Shown here piece after piece: positions 1 through 12,515 of a DNA stretch of 64,000 nt. The DNA is taken from assembly GCA_003586115.2 (NCBI GenBank), contig QVOM02000049.1:24133514-24197513 (forward strand), written 5' to 3'. A model generated the notes under the pieces. It ran no database searches and was not told the DNA's origin. It saw nothing but the letters and a program-made list of their open reading frames with translations. Position 1 is the stretch's first letter, and each line of letters opens with the position of its first letter. The position numbers and the translations under genes were made by a program. Origin of the DNA: Salvator merianae (Eukaryota; Chordata; Lepidosauria; Squamata; Teiidae).

Positions 1-899
1 CGGGCGGCGGATCATGTAGCTACACCACTGTGCTGAGGACACTTCAGAGTTTGGTTTTTGAGCCAGAGGCCTGTGCAGCAAAGGGGAATACTACGTTCAA
101 CTGAAGAAATATAAATCTCAGCAGGAGGACAGACAACTAGATGAATTCCAACAGTACACAGGGAGAAATCTTACAATATGGAACATTAAGTCTTTTTGGG
201 TACAATGAGCCCAATGGGTTTCTGGAAACAAAATCCCAGTGGCCAGCTGCTTTCCATGACCATCATTCCATCTATTACATCTTTTGAACCTCAGCCTGCC
301 ATTTCAACCCACATCTAAGCAAATTCCTTCAATTTGATAATTCAGGTTTCTCAGTGTCCTGCTCCTTTTGACTCAACTTTGCTTTCTACACTACATTCTT
401 GCTTGATCCTTTGGCTTAACCATGTTTAAAGGAGTGCAATCTTTTGGCTGTGCCCTGGACTGTGTCTAAAACTCACCCTATTTCATGTAGAACTGTTTTG
501 GGTTTCGAGGACTGAAATCTCAGCTGAATGAACAACTCTTAGCTGCTAATAAGACTTATTGCCTTCTCTGGCTGGCAGCTTATTACTAGATATTTAGTTT
601 CTCCAGTGACTTCTTATAGCAGCTCATGCCAAGGAAGAGGCCAGGGAGGATACCATGAAAGAAGACACCATGAGAGCATGTACAGCAGTCCATACCCTCA
701 ATGCTCCACGCAACCAGAATGTTATCTGCATGCATTGGGGTGAGTCTGATGTTAGGCACTAGCTTGCTTCATGGTTATCTTATGTTCTTTCCCTTCACCA
801 CTGTACAACCTGTGCTGACCTAAGAAGAAAGAACAGCGGGATAAATGAGACAAACCCAATTCTACCTCCATTAGAAGGCAGTCAGGGAAGCCAGCCACC
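1..899. other. Unassigned intronic sequence
   Basis: No coding region, clear transposon protein, inverted repeat or simple repeat was recognised here. Confidence 0.5.
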
Positions 900-1480
900 C
901 TCCTAAATTACTTCCTTTAAAGGCAAGGTATGCTCCTTGACTGCTGCTGATCTTGACCAGGGTAAGACTTGTCCTTGTTAGTTTATAGACATAGTTGGAG
1001 TTCTTTGCTCTAAGGTGCATTACTTTGCGCTTACTAAGATTGAAGTACATTTGCCACCTTGTTGTCCATACATCCAATGTCAAAAGATCCCTCTTGAGCG
1101 CTATGCAATCTCTTTCTGTTTTTACTTTCCTGAATAATTTAATGTTATCAGCAAACTTTTCTATCTCACTACTTACCCTTACTTCTAGTTAACTTATGAA
1201 TAAATTAAAAATAACAGGTCCCAATACTGAACCTTGGGGCTCTCCACTTTTTACTTCCCTCCACTCTGAGAATTGTTCATTCATTACTACTCTCTGTTTC
1301 CTGTCCTTTATCCAGTTACTAATCCAGGACAGGACCTGTTCTCTTATTCCATGACTGATGAGTTTATTCAGAAGACTTTGATGACAGATTTTGTCAAAAG
1401 CCTTTTGAAAATTCTGATAGACAATATCAACTGGATCACCTTTATCCACGTGTTTATGAGCCCCAAGATGTAGGTGATGG
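900..1480 (-). mobile_element. CR1 LINE fragment, reverse transcriptase region (broken)
   Basis: Part of a CR1-type non-LTR retrotransposon in reverse orientation. Two reading frames carry recognisable reverse-transcriptase sequence. The frame ending near 1190 has the palm motif GEPQGSVLGPVIFNLFIS, preceded by QKAFDKICHQSLLNKL. The next continues through a FADN-IKLF stretch, where the family has the catalytic F/YADD, and then WQMYFNLSKRKVMH. A frameshift and stops near 1190 join the two, so the copy is dead. The last segment matches the equivalent part of the CR1 copy at 11565, which reads FNLSKCKVMHTGAKN with one stop. The 5' and 3' ends are missing. The family assignment rests on these motifs rather than a database match. 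Confidence 0.85.
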
Positions 1481-2385
1481 AAGGGGTAGTAAAGTGTGTA
1501 GAGACACAGGATTTTCTTTGGGAAGGGGACAGTGCGGTGTAGTGTCCAGTCATGCCACAGCAAACTAATGTACGCAAGCAATGCATTCTTTTCTGTAAAT
1601 TTGGGAGGCTGTATACAACTGAATAATGAGAATGGTGAGAAGAAATCTCACATTGTGAAGCCATAGAAGCCTTAAAATAAAGATAGAGGAGACTTAGGAG
1701 AGGCCAGAAAGAAAAGAACAGGAACTTATGGACCAGCTGCCCAGGCCACCTGTCAGGTCTCCTTTGTGGAGACTTCTAAATCTGTCTCAGATTAGACAGA
1801 ACACAGGTGGCTAAAGCTACTATTTGGTGATTGATGGACAAATCAGTTTGCAATGACACTCCTGGTGCTTGCTACAAATGCTTCTTTTAAGGTCAAAGTG
1901 CAAACTTCTGTAGTAGGTGAAAGAGCATGATCTGGTTCCCCACCACGGGGGAGCAATACACCCTCTTTATTGATATGCAGACTGCTTGCATCAGTATGTG
2001 CCATCCCCTGATGAGCGATGAAACACTAGGAGAGGTAAATGGGGGTGCAAGTCAATTGATAGCCCTTCAATGTCCTCTGTTTATCCGGTGCCTTGTATTC
2101 TTGACATTTGGGGGTGAATGGGTCATCTAAAAAAGCTGATATCATTTGAACTGGAGCGCATATTGAGTTAGGCAGTGAACACATGCAGTTAAAATAAAAG
2201 CACTTCTGAGGTGGCTTAGAGATGGTTTGCAGGTGGGATCTGCCACTCTCTCCACCCCATGATTATTCTAGGCTAGAAACGATGGATTAGAGATGGGATG
2301 AAAACATGATGGCCACACTCTACGCTTCTCAGGTATTTCTGAGATACTTTTTTTTTTTTTTTTTACTATGTGTGAATACAGCCTT
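1481..2385. other. Unassigned intronic sequence
   Basis: No gene recognised. A run of 16 T lies at about 2349-2364. GTGTGAATACAGCC at 2369-2379 resembles the right end of a palindromic MITE, but I found no matching left end. Confidence 0.4.
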
Positions 2386-2830
2386 AGGGTACATTCAGAC
2401 ATATATTTGGGCTCATCTCTGGGTAATCTTAGGGATCACTTACTTTGCCTCCAGGTCTCTGTATATCTCTTCCGTGCACAGATGCAAGGAAATCACTCTC
2501 AGGATGAGAAAGAGTTAAGGTCGGATTGGGTGAGGCAGTTAAAAAGCTCTTGAGCCAATCCTAGTTTACCACCATCAATCAATCAGGACCCTGGAAAATC
2601 CGCCCGGTGGCAGCAAATCAGTGGTAAGCATGTGTTGCTATGGTGGGGTTGCTAGACTTTGAGGAAAAGACTGCGAGGAAGATAGGAGGCTTTTAAAAGC
2701 TTCTTTTAAAAACTGTGTGATGTGGGTTTTTTTCCCCTGCATTAGCAAACAGGGTGATTCTTTGGAAAGATATGTCCCTAAAATGGTCCATATGATCACA
2801 TCATCAGTCTTGACTATCTACCAGGCTGGT
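2386..2830 (+). repeat. Unnamed interspersed repeat, copy 1
   Basis: This stretch aligns by eye with 20278-20690 in the same orientation. Shared landmarks in order are: AGGGT(A/G)CATTCA near the start; CAATCAGG(A/T)CC; GTGGCA(A/G)C followed by A(G/T)CAGTGG-like sequence and (A/G)GCATG; GATAGGAG(A/G)CTTTTA; TG(A/T)GGGTTTTTTTCC; and GATCACATC near the end. No protein motif was seen. The terminal AGGGTNCATTCANAC resembles MITE ends elsewhere in the window, so a non-autonomous DNA transposon is plausible, but the right end is not defined. Confidence 0.55.
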
Positions 2831-4376
2831 GCTGACTCAGCTGATTCAGAAGTAGCTGGAGCTGCTTCCTCTAGACTATGTGATTGTGGTAGAAGAAAAG
2901 ATGTCTCTTCAGATGCCTTGCACAGAACCGTGCTCAGACAATATACTTGTAGACTTAGAAACTGTGTCAGACTTTTGGGGTGCGGATTAGATGTTATATA
3001 TCATGCTTTTTACTTGTTTCAAGAATTTATTTTTCCTCCTTCTGAAAGGAATTTCTTGCGTACTGCTTGAATGGGTTTGTGATAGTATGCTGGCCAAGCC
3101 AAGACGACATAAAAGTAATCCTTGGCTATTTATTCCAAGATCAGTGTCAGCATCCTTATACAAAAATGCTGCTTGCTCATGCTTTGATTTAGCCATTTAG
3201 GATTTAGTATGGCTCATGCATTCTTATTCTTTTGGGGCACTATGAGAAGAATTTGATAAATCCAGCATGAAAGCTGGGCATGTAAAATATGCTTTATGGC
3301 TACAAGCCAAACCAGCAGGGCAGCTGGCCCATACAGACAGAGTGGGCAGCACACCCTGCCCCACATGGAGCAGCTCAGAACTTTATGTCCATCCACCCTT
3401 CCTTTCTCTTCCGCACATGTTTTAATTCAGGATTACCTAATGTGTGCATAATTCTTTCTCTTCAAAGAGGTCAACTTTCACGTGCGCTTGAATAGAATTA
3501 CCACTGCAACTGTGTCTCACCTGCTCCAAGCACTATCTTTTCTGATCACAGTTCCACTTACCTTTAAGCTGGTTTGCCCTCTGTCCCACCCATTTCAATG
3601 GGCACCAACCATAATTGTGAACCAGAACTTGACAGGTAAAAGTATCTGGAAATGGTTTATTAATTTGTGAGGAGCATATAGATTGATCCACTACTGTCTT
3701 TTGAGCTTCAGAAAGTTAACTATTCTAGTACCTTCAGCTCTAACATAGATCTCTTCCCACTTTTTGGTTGATTTCAAGTTCCTTAAGATCAGGGGCAGAT
3801 TCCAAATCTCCTTGGAGGATAATTTATTTTGCTCAACAAATCTAACTTCAATGGAGGCACAAAGGTCCTATTATTCTCACTACCAAAAGACACAAAAGAT
3901 CGTACTAAGATTTGCATGCTTTATCGTTAATTTTGCAGAGTCTGGTAGCAAGACAGGAGTTAAAACCTTCGGTATGCTAGCGATATAGTGCTAGTCTGGA
4001 GCATAAGAGGAAAAGCTTTCTTGAATGAGAAGGTTTTTTAATTGGTGCTTCTGTCTAGTTACCTGAGCTGCTGTGTTCCAGGTATTGAAGGCTGTCTTGT
4101 CCTAAGAGAATATATGTAAATGTGTTTAAAGGAAATTACATTGTTAATATTGGGCACTTGCAGGCTCCAAATATTGTTGGACTCCAATTTTTTTCAGTTT
4201 CAGACTTCATGAAACAGGGATGACATAAGTTGTAGTCCAGCAATATCTAGAAGCTTACAGATTCTCTACTCTTATTCTGTAGCATACTTTTGCTTGTGGA
4301 AAGGTTGGTGAAACTAGTTGATTTAACTTTCTCTGTGTAACAGCTGTTCTGAACATGGTGTTCTTTACAGTTTTTA
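2831..4376. other. Unassigned intronic sequence
   Basis: No gene or classified repeat recognised. Short open frames here show no family resemblance. Confidence 0.4.
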
Positions 4377-4588
4377 GGTTGTGATCAGACATAAAAAAGG
4401 GGCACCTCAGAGACAGTAGTGTGTGCCCATGTGTTCCCAGGCCTTCTCTAACAGACTTCTTCTAGCGCAGAATGTTCACGGGGCGGGGGGGAGGATAGAT
4501 GTGTCAACAATCCAACCTTGAAGCCTTCTCTAAGCTGCTCAGAGACTCCTCAGAGACGCTCTTTGTTTTCCTGTGTCTGATTACAGCC
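4377..4588. mobile_element. PIF/Harbinger-like MITE
   Basis: A 212-bp element with inverted ends: GGTTGTGATCAGACATAAAA on the left and, reverse complemented, GGCTGTAATCAGACACAGGA on the right. It is flanked on both sides by TTA (4374-4376 and 4589-4591). A 3-bp TWA duplication plus GG-starting termini is the known signature of PIF/Harbinger elements. The ends resemble GGCTGCATCCAGACA of the element at 50610-50747. It has no ORF and would depend on a transposase supplied elsewhere. Confidence 0.65.
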
Positions 4589-4591
4589 TTA

Positions 4592-5900
4592 GACTTAGCC
4601 AGTAGAGATTCTAGTTTTGATTTCTAGTTTAAAATATTAGTTTTATTTAAACACCATTTATACTCTTTGTTTATCCATTAAAACTTATTTGGATGTTTTT
4701 TACTATTTTAGCTTTTTTGCAGTAAAAACTTTGCTATCCTTGTGTTACTTTGCAATTCTTTTTTTTTTTCCTCCAAGTTGACCCTGGAAGTGTCCAAGTA
4801 TAATTAGAAACAAGGCAAATATGGCTGAAGAAAACCTCACTGTACTAAGAAAGGAAGTTGAACACACAAATCAGATTTGCTTTAAAGCCACAAATCCCAG
4901 GCATAAATTGTTACCAAAAACTAGGTGAACCCTACAGAAAGGGAAGGTCCATCAACTTCTCAGACAGTGCCATGATGAGAGCCTGGCTTGCTGTCTGCTG
5001 CTGGCAGAACCACTGGTGTTGCCGCTAGCGGCTCTTGCAGAAATCTTTGCAGGCTGGAGCTAAGGAATTAGCAGTCCCTGTTAATACCTGCTTGGATTCA
5101 TGGTCTTCCAAGGGCACCAGTCACAAGTCACTTGTTCTGTTTAGTATTTTTGCATACAATAAGCATTTTTATTTTCTCTATTTTATGTGTTTTCTATTTT
5201 CTAATTAATTTTAAAAATGTTTTTTTTGTATTTATATTGTATTGTGTTTCTTTTTTGTTGTAAACAACCCTGAATAGTTTTCTTTGAAATGCAATAGAAT
5301 AATAATGCCTGAAAAATCTTTTTTTTTTTTTTTTTGACATTTTAAAAAAATATCCAGGGTTTCATTTGCTTATCCTTAATTTAACCATAAAAGGTTTTTG
5401 CTTCGTTCCTTGAAAAACAAGGTGACCTTAGATGCTTTAAAAAAAAGATTAGAAAAGCAAATATAGTGAATTAAAAATATTTAGAAGCTAAGCTTTGAAC
5501 CTTTAACTAGCCACTCCAACTTTGTCAGGAAGGTATTGCAGAAGTTTGGACTTGTAATAACAAAGAAATAATTGTTTTAAAATGGCAGCTAGGAGAATGC
5601 CACTTTATATGTTCTCCTTATCACAAATTCTGCCCATAAATCCAAGAAGATGTACCCTGATGTGATGATACCATGATGCTGTGTAATTTACAAGTGAAAA
5701 ATTCTAATTCATGTGGGATTGGGGGAATTATTCTGCCATCCCCTTTTTTTGCCAATTCTACCTTGAGTAGACTAAAATGCATTCTTTAAAGGAAAAGTAT
5801 ACACATTTATTGAAATAAGCTATTAAACATAATAATTCTGAAAATGAAGTTAATCTAATCCTGTAAATACTTTCAATAAAGATAAATGCATGATTAAAGC
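4592..5900. other. Unassigned AT-rich intronic sequence
   Basis: No gene seen. A T-run lies at 5319-5335. Sequence around 5160-5310 (GTTGTAAACAACCCTGAA followed by AATAATAATG) resembles the 3' tail of L2-type LINEs in the plus orientation, but only weakly. Confidence 0.4.
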
Positions 5901-5932
5901 CATGCACACACCACACACACACACACGCACAC
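5901..5932. repeat. (CA)n microsatellite
   Basis: Interrupted CA dinucleotide tract. Confidence 0.9.
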
Positions 5933-5959
5933 TTTCACAGCACATGGATGACAGTTGTC

Positions 5960-6736
5960 GGGACCCTTATACTTCTGAAATTTACATACAATGCAACCGC
6001 ATATAATGCGGGGTTTCATTCTGGAAAAATGTGAAAATGTGTCGTGAGCAATTGACTTTGATGGAAATCTGGAGATTAGGGGAACAAACAGCAAAAAACT
6101 CCATTCGCTTACACTGAGTTAGCTTGCCCAGCTGGTAAACACATTTACTTAAATGAAGAACTGGTCTCTCAATGCAAGTTAATGGAGGATAGGAACCTGC
6201 TTTCAAAGGAGCAAAGCACAGCCATCCCAGGAAGCATCTACCATAGGGGCAATGCCAGGACATACAAATAGCATGCCTGAAGCCTGCACCACACAGATGT
6301 GAACCAAAATGGCTGTCGCAATGCACACCCACACCCAGAAAATTGTTTTTCACAGACCAGCATTTGCAGTGCGAATGCTAGTAGCCTTGCTTGTTCCATA
6401 CCATGGAAGTGGCCGGGCAGCATCTGGTCGCTGCTATGGCGATCACCAGTGCCACACAGGCATCTGCAAGTGCGATCAGGTGATTGCCCAGGTGCAATCA
6501 GGTGATCACATAGGCCCAGTTGCCGCATGTGGTGTGATGGCCAAGCTAAGTGCAAACACACTTTACCAGGAGCTGACTATTAGCTCTTGGTAAAGCTTTG
6601 GAGAACTAGTTAATGCTCCATAGCTAGGAGCAATCAGGAGCAGCTGCTCCCAATCCTTTAGGCCTTTGCAAAGTGCAGACGCACTTTGCTAGCAAGCATC
6701 CTTGTCGCTTTCTAGTACAAAGTGTGAACAGGTCCA
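5960..6736 (-). mobile_element. Unclassified DNA-element family, copy 1
   Basis: The right part (6355-6736) aligns with the other copies: CAGCATTTGCAGTGCGAAT as at 49814, then GAGCAGCTGCTCCCAATC and a terminal AAAGTGTGAACAGGTCC. A possible left terminus is GGGACCCTTATACTTCTG at about 5960, which resembles the family end. Between 6140 and 6340 the sequence shares a block with 52551-52640, including TCTCTCAATGCA(A/T)GT(T/C)AATG. No coding capacity; the ORFs here are shadows. The right half is well supported and the left boundary is uncertain. Confidence 0.55.
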
Positions 6737-9700
6737 ATATGTCCACAAAGTGATCAGGAGATCAACTCAACTTGAAGGCATCTTTATGATTTCCTTATGC
6801 TTAGGAGAAGAGATGGGTGTTCACGTGGTATGTGTAAGACATTACATGTAAAACCAGGCAAACTTCCCTAGGTAGAGAGTTCCACAAATGGAGAGCCATC
6901 ATTAAAAAATCTAATTTCTGATCACTACTTTCCTAGCTCAGTTAGTGGCTCAGAGAAGGGCCTTTGATGCTGGCTTTGTATCCTGCTCAAACTGTAGAGC
7001 AATAAATGTTCCATACAGGTCCATCCAGGGTTTTTTGTACTTTGGGGATTCATTTCATGCACATTTTTATACAGTACCCTAGCATGTTTTTAGAAAGAGA
7101 ATAAGGAACTATTTTTAACCCTATCAGCAAATCACATGCTGCAATCTAGATCAAAAACATATTCAGGAACCAGAAGTTAGGTAACAATTGGAGAGCTAGA
7201 TAATAGGGGGAAATATCATTTTAAAAACACACACAAATTTCACCACTGCAATCACATTAAACTGCAATCTCTTCTACAATTTTTGTCTATTTCTGAATCT
7301 GGTTGCAGATATTCACATGTATTAATCACACGTTTCTAAATACTGAACATATCTTCTAAAAATGAATCCAAATGGATGGGTCTGTGGGGAACACTGCCAG
7401 AATCCAAGAACAAATGCTGATACAAAATCAGTGAGTATTAAAATAGATGGCTGGCTGTACAGAAGCACATTAACTGATTGTGTCTGATAGCAAGATTAAC
7501 TGTCCAATCCAATGTCTGGTTATGGTATCTTTAAGCAAGTCACAGTGTATTTAATGAAACTTTTTCAAAAACAACAGCAATAAAAGTGAGAATAAAAAGT
7601 TCCGTTAAAACAGGGAAAAAATCCCCAATAGTACGCATAGTTATCCAAGCTCAATTAAATGAGAGAGGGAAAAGATGGGTCTTCGGAATCTTACGCAACA
7701 CAAGCATTCAAACATCAAGTTTGGTTATTAAGTATTCCATGGTTGTAGTGTTCTTGCTGCTTAGAACCAGTTTTACAAACCTCTCTCAAAGATCAATGAG
7801 ACATTAATAATATAGTGCAGTTACAGAAATAACTGGTATTGGTTATAGTGATTTTTCACCATATCTGGGTGCCGAGCCATTTAGCGATTTTTTTCACTAG
7901 CTAATAAGTAGTCACTAACAGCAGGCAATAAAATTGATGACTAACAGTTTCTGCAGAGAAGATTGGTAAATTGTGCACAGCTCCTCTGGGGTTGAGGAAC
8001 AACTGTTAAGCAAGAACTACATTATGGGCCTATTTGCACTTTTCTTCTGGAATGTCCCATGCTGTCTGCTGGAACACCACAGCCACAGTTGCCCTGGACT
8101 TGTCCAAGCCTCACTCAGAACATTCTAGCTGTTGACAGCTTAAAAGCTGTCAACAAATGCTCCTATGGCAGCTGGGATAGCACATTCACACCACTCCCAG
8201 TGTGTGGGGCAGGGCCTTTAGGTTCAAACCTTCAAGACTCAAAGGTCCAATCTCAAGGCTGGCCCCGTGTCATGTGACATCACCTCACCCAATTGTGGCA
8301 AGGGGTGGGTGGGACATCCCACCAAGAACAGATAGGGATGCCTGCCATTCACTTTCCTAGAGTGGCTGGGCAGGACTGGGCATGTTCCAGTGCTCTTGCT
8401 GTTCCTGTGCTTCACTGGTCTGGAATTGTCTGCGGGGACAATTTCAAACCAGTAATTGAGAACCTGGCTTATGTTGGAACTATACCAACTAGGAAAAAAT
8501 TAAGGTCTAAAATTTTTTTTTTCAGGTGCCAAGGTTTTTTGAATGGATTTAGGGTATTTTGAGGGTGCTGAATTCAAAAATCCCATTACCTTTGCTGAAT
8601 TGGTTCTAGTTTTTGAAATAATGGACCATCCATGAAAATAATGCATTCCCCCAATGAGACTTGTGTGTGATAACAAATGCAATAGCTTTTGGTCTGTCTT
8701 TTGACTCTTTAACAGTGTCTTAGGTAATGAAATATCCCATATAGTTATTTTGTATTGCAATTTGTAGGCCTACAATGCTGGCAGGTCTGAATGCTTTTCA
8801 AACGTGTTGCGTTAATTAATTAATTAACTATTAAATATCTCAGAAACTAGAGCCAATCTGGCAAAACCGAAGTCATATTCATAATCAGCACCATAAACTT
8901 AATATAAAACCGTTCAGACATCGTTGGCACCAAAATCACTGTATACCAGTGGATGCAAAAAAGACATGTTCCTAATGTATTTGAAGGCAGATGCTTAAGG
9001 TTTTAAGGCAGGATTGAATTCAAAATGAGTCCTTTCATCACACATATCAGAGTTTGTGCATGTTGATGTACTTTTAAACCCTGGTTTCCTATCATGTGCT
9101 TAGATGCCACTTATGGGAAACTGATTTGCTCAGCTTTTCCTGAAATACCAGCATCATTTATTCCATGAGTTGCCTGATGGTGACTCATACACTATGTATC
9201 AGAAAAGTCCCAAGAAACTTCCATTAGTGAAGCACACTGAAGTTCTGAGTAGAAATGTTCCTCTGGAACAACAAAAATATATCAAATTCCAATGCTGGTA
9301 ATTACCAGTTAAGTCCCAGACTCAATTCAATTTACAGATGACCAGCTTTAACCCACCCAAATGCCTTGGGATTTAACTCTTACTATGTAGTTGGCCCAAC
9401 CTCGCTGATACATTAAAGAGTGTCTCTGATGGGATGAGTGCTGATGGGAACTTAGCCTGGGCCCTATAAGTGGGAACTGCATACTGTCTTTGGCTCTTAA
9501 ATCTTGCTCATGCAGCAGAACATGAAGTCAAGATTGCACTGTAGGTTGTACAGTTTTCTGCTAGATAATTTGTTCTGGTTACCAGTTATTGTTCAAGCGC
9601 TTTCCTTTAATGTGTCTCTCAGATTTTTTGCAAGCTGAATTGGGCACAGATATTCAATTTCTCCTATAAAATAAATATAGAATAAAAATAAAAAAGTCAG

Positions 9701-10629
9701 CTTATAGAATTCTCCTTAAAAGTACCTTGCAGAGTGAGAAAAAGGTAAATCTAGTCCAGTATATTTGACAACAAATATTATAGCTGTCAAACACAGCCCG
9801 TTATTTCCTCAGCATCTTATTGGCAATATATGAGTAACTGAAAAAGTTTTATTAAGCACACCGTCCAGAGATAATGAGATTTCTTAAACTGAGAATTGCT
9901 TTGGTGTCTTCACGAAGCAAAAAATGACCCATTCATGTGAACACTTACTGGAGTAAATCAGAATGCAGTAAATTTAGATCAGTCTTCAAAACTTTAGAAA
10001 CAATTATTTGCATAAATAAAAGCAAGTCTATTCCTTCACTGAATTCATCACCTAAACCTCAAGCATCTCTTTTGTGGCTACGTTCAAGGCCAATTGGCAC
10101 TTAAGTAGTACTTGTAAACTTTAAATATAGAAAGGACTTGTCTGCATTAAAACCTAAATTAAACAATCGCTTAATTACTACATCTGTTTAAATTGTAGCA
10201 AGCTATGCTACAATCTAAAAGGTAAATCCCCCCCCACACACACACCCCAAATTAGCTTTAAAAAGTCCAGCTGGGAGCTATTTGCAACTCCCCTGCCTCA
10301 TGTTAAGCTTTCTGACACTTTTATTGCCTGTTGTTCCAGTGATAATGTGCAAGCACAGAGATGTATTAAGTTAGGAGAAAAAGTGGGAGCAAGTATAAAT
10401 TGAAGGACAACAAAACAGAAGCATATGTTGGAAAAAAAAATACCTAGGATGTTTCGGGCACAACATTTTCCATCTGTATCCAATGGAACAATAAGGATGC
10501 TACTCTCAACGATGAATTGCTAACTTAAAAATAGTAATATTGTTTACATTTAATGCCCTGCTGTGGTGTTACAGAGATAAACATTTAAGAGAACTGAGTT
10601 CAATATCCAGTATCAAAAATAGAAGATGC
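6737..10629. other. Unassigned intronic sequence
   Basis: No gene recognised in this 3.9 kb. A GC-richer block at 8030-8470 begins GGGCCTATTTGCACTTTT, like the terminus of the unclassified DNA-element family, but has no matching right end. Within it is a perfect hairpin at 8130-8155 (arms TGTTGACAGCTT, 2-base loop). A short TTAA tandem lies at 8812-8826. Confidence 0.4.
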
Positions 10630-10835
10630 ATCCACTCAGAAGGCAGTGGTGGTAACTCAGTGTAGACCAAACTGCCTGGAAAGCAGAGGGTTGACAGTTC
10701 AATCCCCAGCCTTTCCTGTAAGTAAGCAATGGAAAACAACTTCTGGATTTCAGCCAAGAGAACTACATGGATGTGCCCATGGATGTTCCCATGCAGTCAA
10801 CTGGGAATTGGTCATGACTGAGTGGTACCCAACAA
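10630..10835 (+). mobile_element. tRNA-derived SINE with BovB-like tail (Sauria-type)
   Basis: The 5' part carries a tRNA B-box-like GTTCAATCC after a pol III-type head. The 3' part reads AAGAGAACTACATGGATGTG and then GGTCATGACTGAGTGGTACC and CAACAACG, the style of tail shared with BovB LINEs that mobilise such SINEs in squamates. It is diverged and certainly inactive. The exact subfamily cannot be named without alignment. Confidence 0.65.
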
Positions 10836-11564
10836 CGTTATCTATTCAGAAAGGAAGTCATTGCTTCTATGACAACAAGTTCATGCATGCATTCCCACTT
10901 CTCAATAACCACATTTTGTTCCCCTTTCTATGCTTGACTGCTGCCTGATTAGAACAAACTGGGGAAGATATCACTGCTAAGACGAGAAACTATGATAAAA
11001 AATAAAAATTTATTAAATTTACTTTTTAAAAAAAATGAAGTCCCATTACCAGAGTTTTCTGTACACCCAAAATATCTGGTATATTAATTATTTCTGGATA
11101 TCTATAGGGCACTCCATAGCCCTTTATGCCAGAACATATTCCACCACCACTGCACAACAGCAGCAGCAAACAGGTTCGGTTCAATCTTACAAAACAAGAG
11201 TGTTTTGGACCATTGTGGGAAAACACGCAATGAGAGTAACTGAAACGAATAGGAATCAAGAGATTGGTGAAGCTGTCAGAGGCCAAGTGGCCTGGAGACT
11301 GCTATAGATATGGATTTGGTGCCTTCAGAAGGGAGGGAAGAGTGAAGAAGGATGAGAGTGAAGAAGGATGATTGCCGAAGTGGCAGTTACTCTGGAAAAG
11401 ATCTCAACTTAAGAAAAGCACCAGGATGATGCAATAGAATCTGGAAGAGAAAGCAGAGGCACAGAAAACGAAGAGCGTGGTAGTCGCTTGCTAGTTTCTG
11501 CAAGTTCTTACCATAAGCAAGATTGATCAGAGAGACCTGAAGACCCTTACATGAAACGGCTGAG
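10836..11564. other. Unassigned intronic sequence
   Basis: No gene or classified repeat recognised. A short CAGCAGCAG run lies near 11155 and an A/T homopolymer stretch near 11005-11035. Confidence 0.4.
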
Positions 11565-12515
11565 TAGGCAATGAAGTGGCAAATGCAATTCAACCTTAGC
11601 AAGTGCAAAGTGATGCACACTGGGGCAAAGAATCCTACTTACATCTATAACCTAATGGGCCCAAGCTTGCTGTGACAGACCAGAAAAGGTTTTTGAAGTT
11701 CTGGAGGACAGCTCAATGAAGGTGTCAACCCAGCGCACAGCAGCAGTAAAAAAACAAAAACAAAAACAAATTCAGTGCTAGGGATAATTAGAAAGGGAAC
11801 AGAAAATAAATCAGCAAGCATCAGTGTGTCTCTTTATAAACCTATGGTGAGGCCACATTTGGAATATATTGTGTACAATTCTGGTCACCTCACCTTAGAA
11901 AGGATATTGTGGAACTGGAAAAAGTCCAGAAAAAGGCAACCAGAAGGATCAAGTGTCTGGAACATGAACAGCCTTTATGAAATCAGATTGAAATGTCTTG
12001 GCCTCTTCAGCCTTGAAAGATGGCATTTAAGAGGGGACCTGACTTAAGCATATAAAATCATGCATAGTTTAGAAAAGGTGGATAGACAAAAATTATTTTC
12101 TCTATCGCACAACATTAGAACCATGGGGCACTCTATGAAGTTGATGGGTCGGAGAGATAGGACCTACAAGGGGAAATATTTTTTCACTCAGAGAGTCATT
12201 GGTTTATGAAATTTCCTACCAGAAGAGATGGTGATAGCAACCAGCCCAGATAGCATTAAGAAAGGGTTAGACAAATTCAAGGAAGTCAGGTGTATCAATG
12301 GTTATTAGAATGGATGCCTAGGTACTGCCTCCAAGTTGGAGAGACAGGTAGGATGCCTCTAAAGACCATTTGCAGGGAGTTGAGAGCAGATAAAGGTTTT
12401 TCCTTTATCTTCTGCTTTAGAATGTCCAGTAACAATTGGTAGGCTTATGTGAGACAGGATGCTGGACTAGATGGGTCGTGACTCGATCCAGCAGGACTCC
12501 TCTTAAAAAAACAAA
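11565..12515 (+). mobile_element. CR1 LINE, 3' end of ORF2 and 3' UTR
   Basis: The plus strand encodes recognisable CR1 C-terminal sequence, with stops: a FNLSKCKVMHTGAKN-like segment at 11590-11640, then LGIIRKGTENKSASISVSLY, KPMVRPHLEYIVYNSGHLT and a LYEIRLKCLGLFSLERWHLR segment (11775-12040). The 3' UTR follows, with GCAGGGAGTTGAGAGCAG, TTTATCTTCTGCTTTAGAATG, GACAGGATGCTGGACTAGAT and GATCCAGCAGGACTCCTCTT. That UTR recurs at 42660-42898 and 46355-46700. A short A-rich interruption lies near 11748-11770. Dead copy with stops and frameshifts. Confidence 0.88.

Noticed and set aside
1189..1581. 130-residue open frame as a host gene
   Set aside because: It contains the CR1 reverse-transcriptase motif and joins to a second frame by a frameshift; it is a dead LINE fragment.
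6238..6561. 107-residue minus-strand frame and overlapping plus-strand frames
   Set aside because: They overlap each other inside a DNA-element copy, have no known domain and no splice or codon signature.
10660..10720. A tRNA gene, because of a GTTCAATCC B-box
   Set aside because: No cloverleaf can be drawn and a BovB-like SINE tail follows; it is the head of a SINE.
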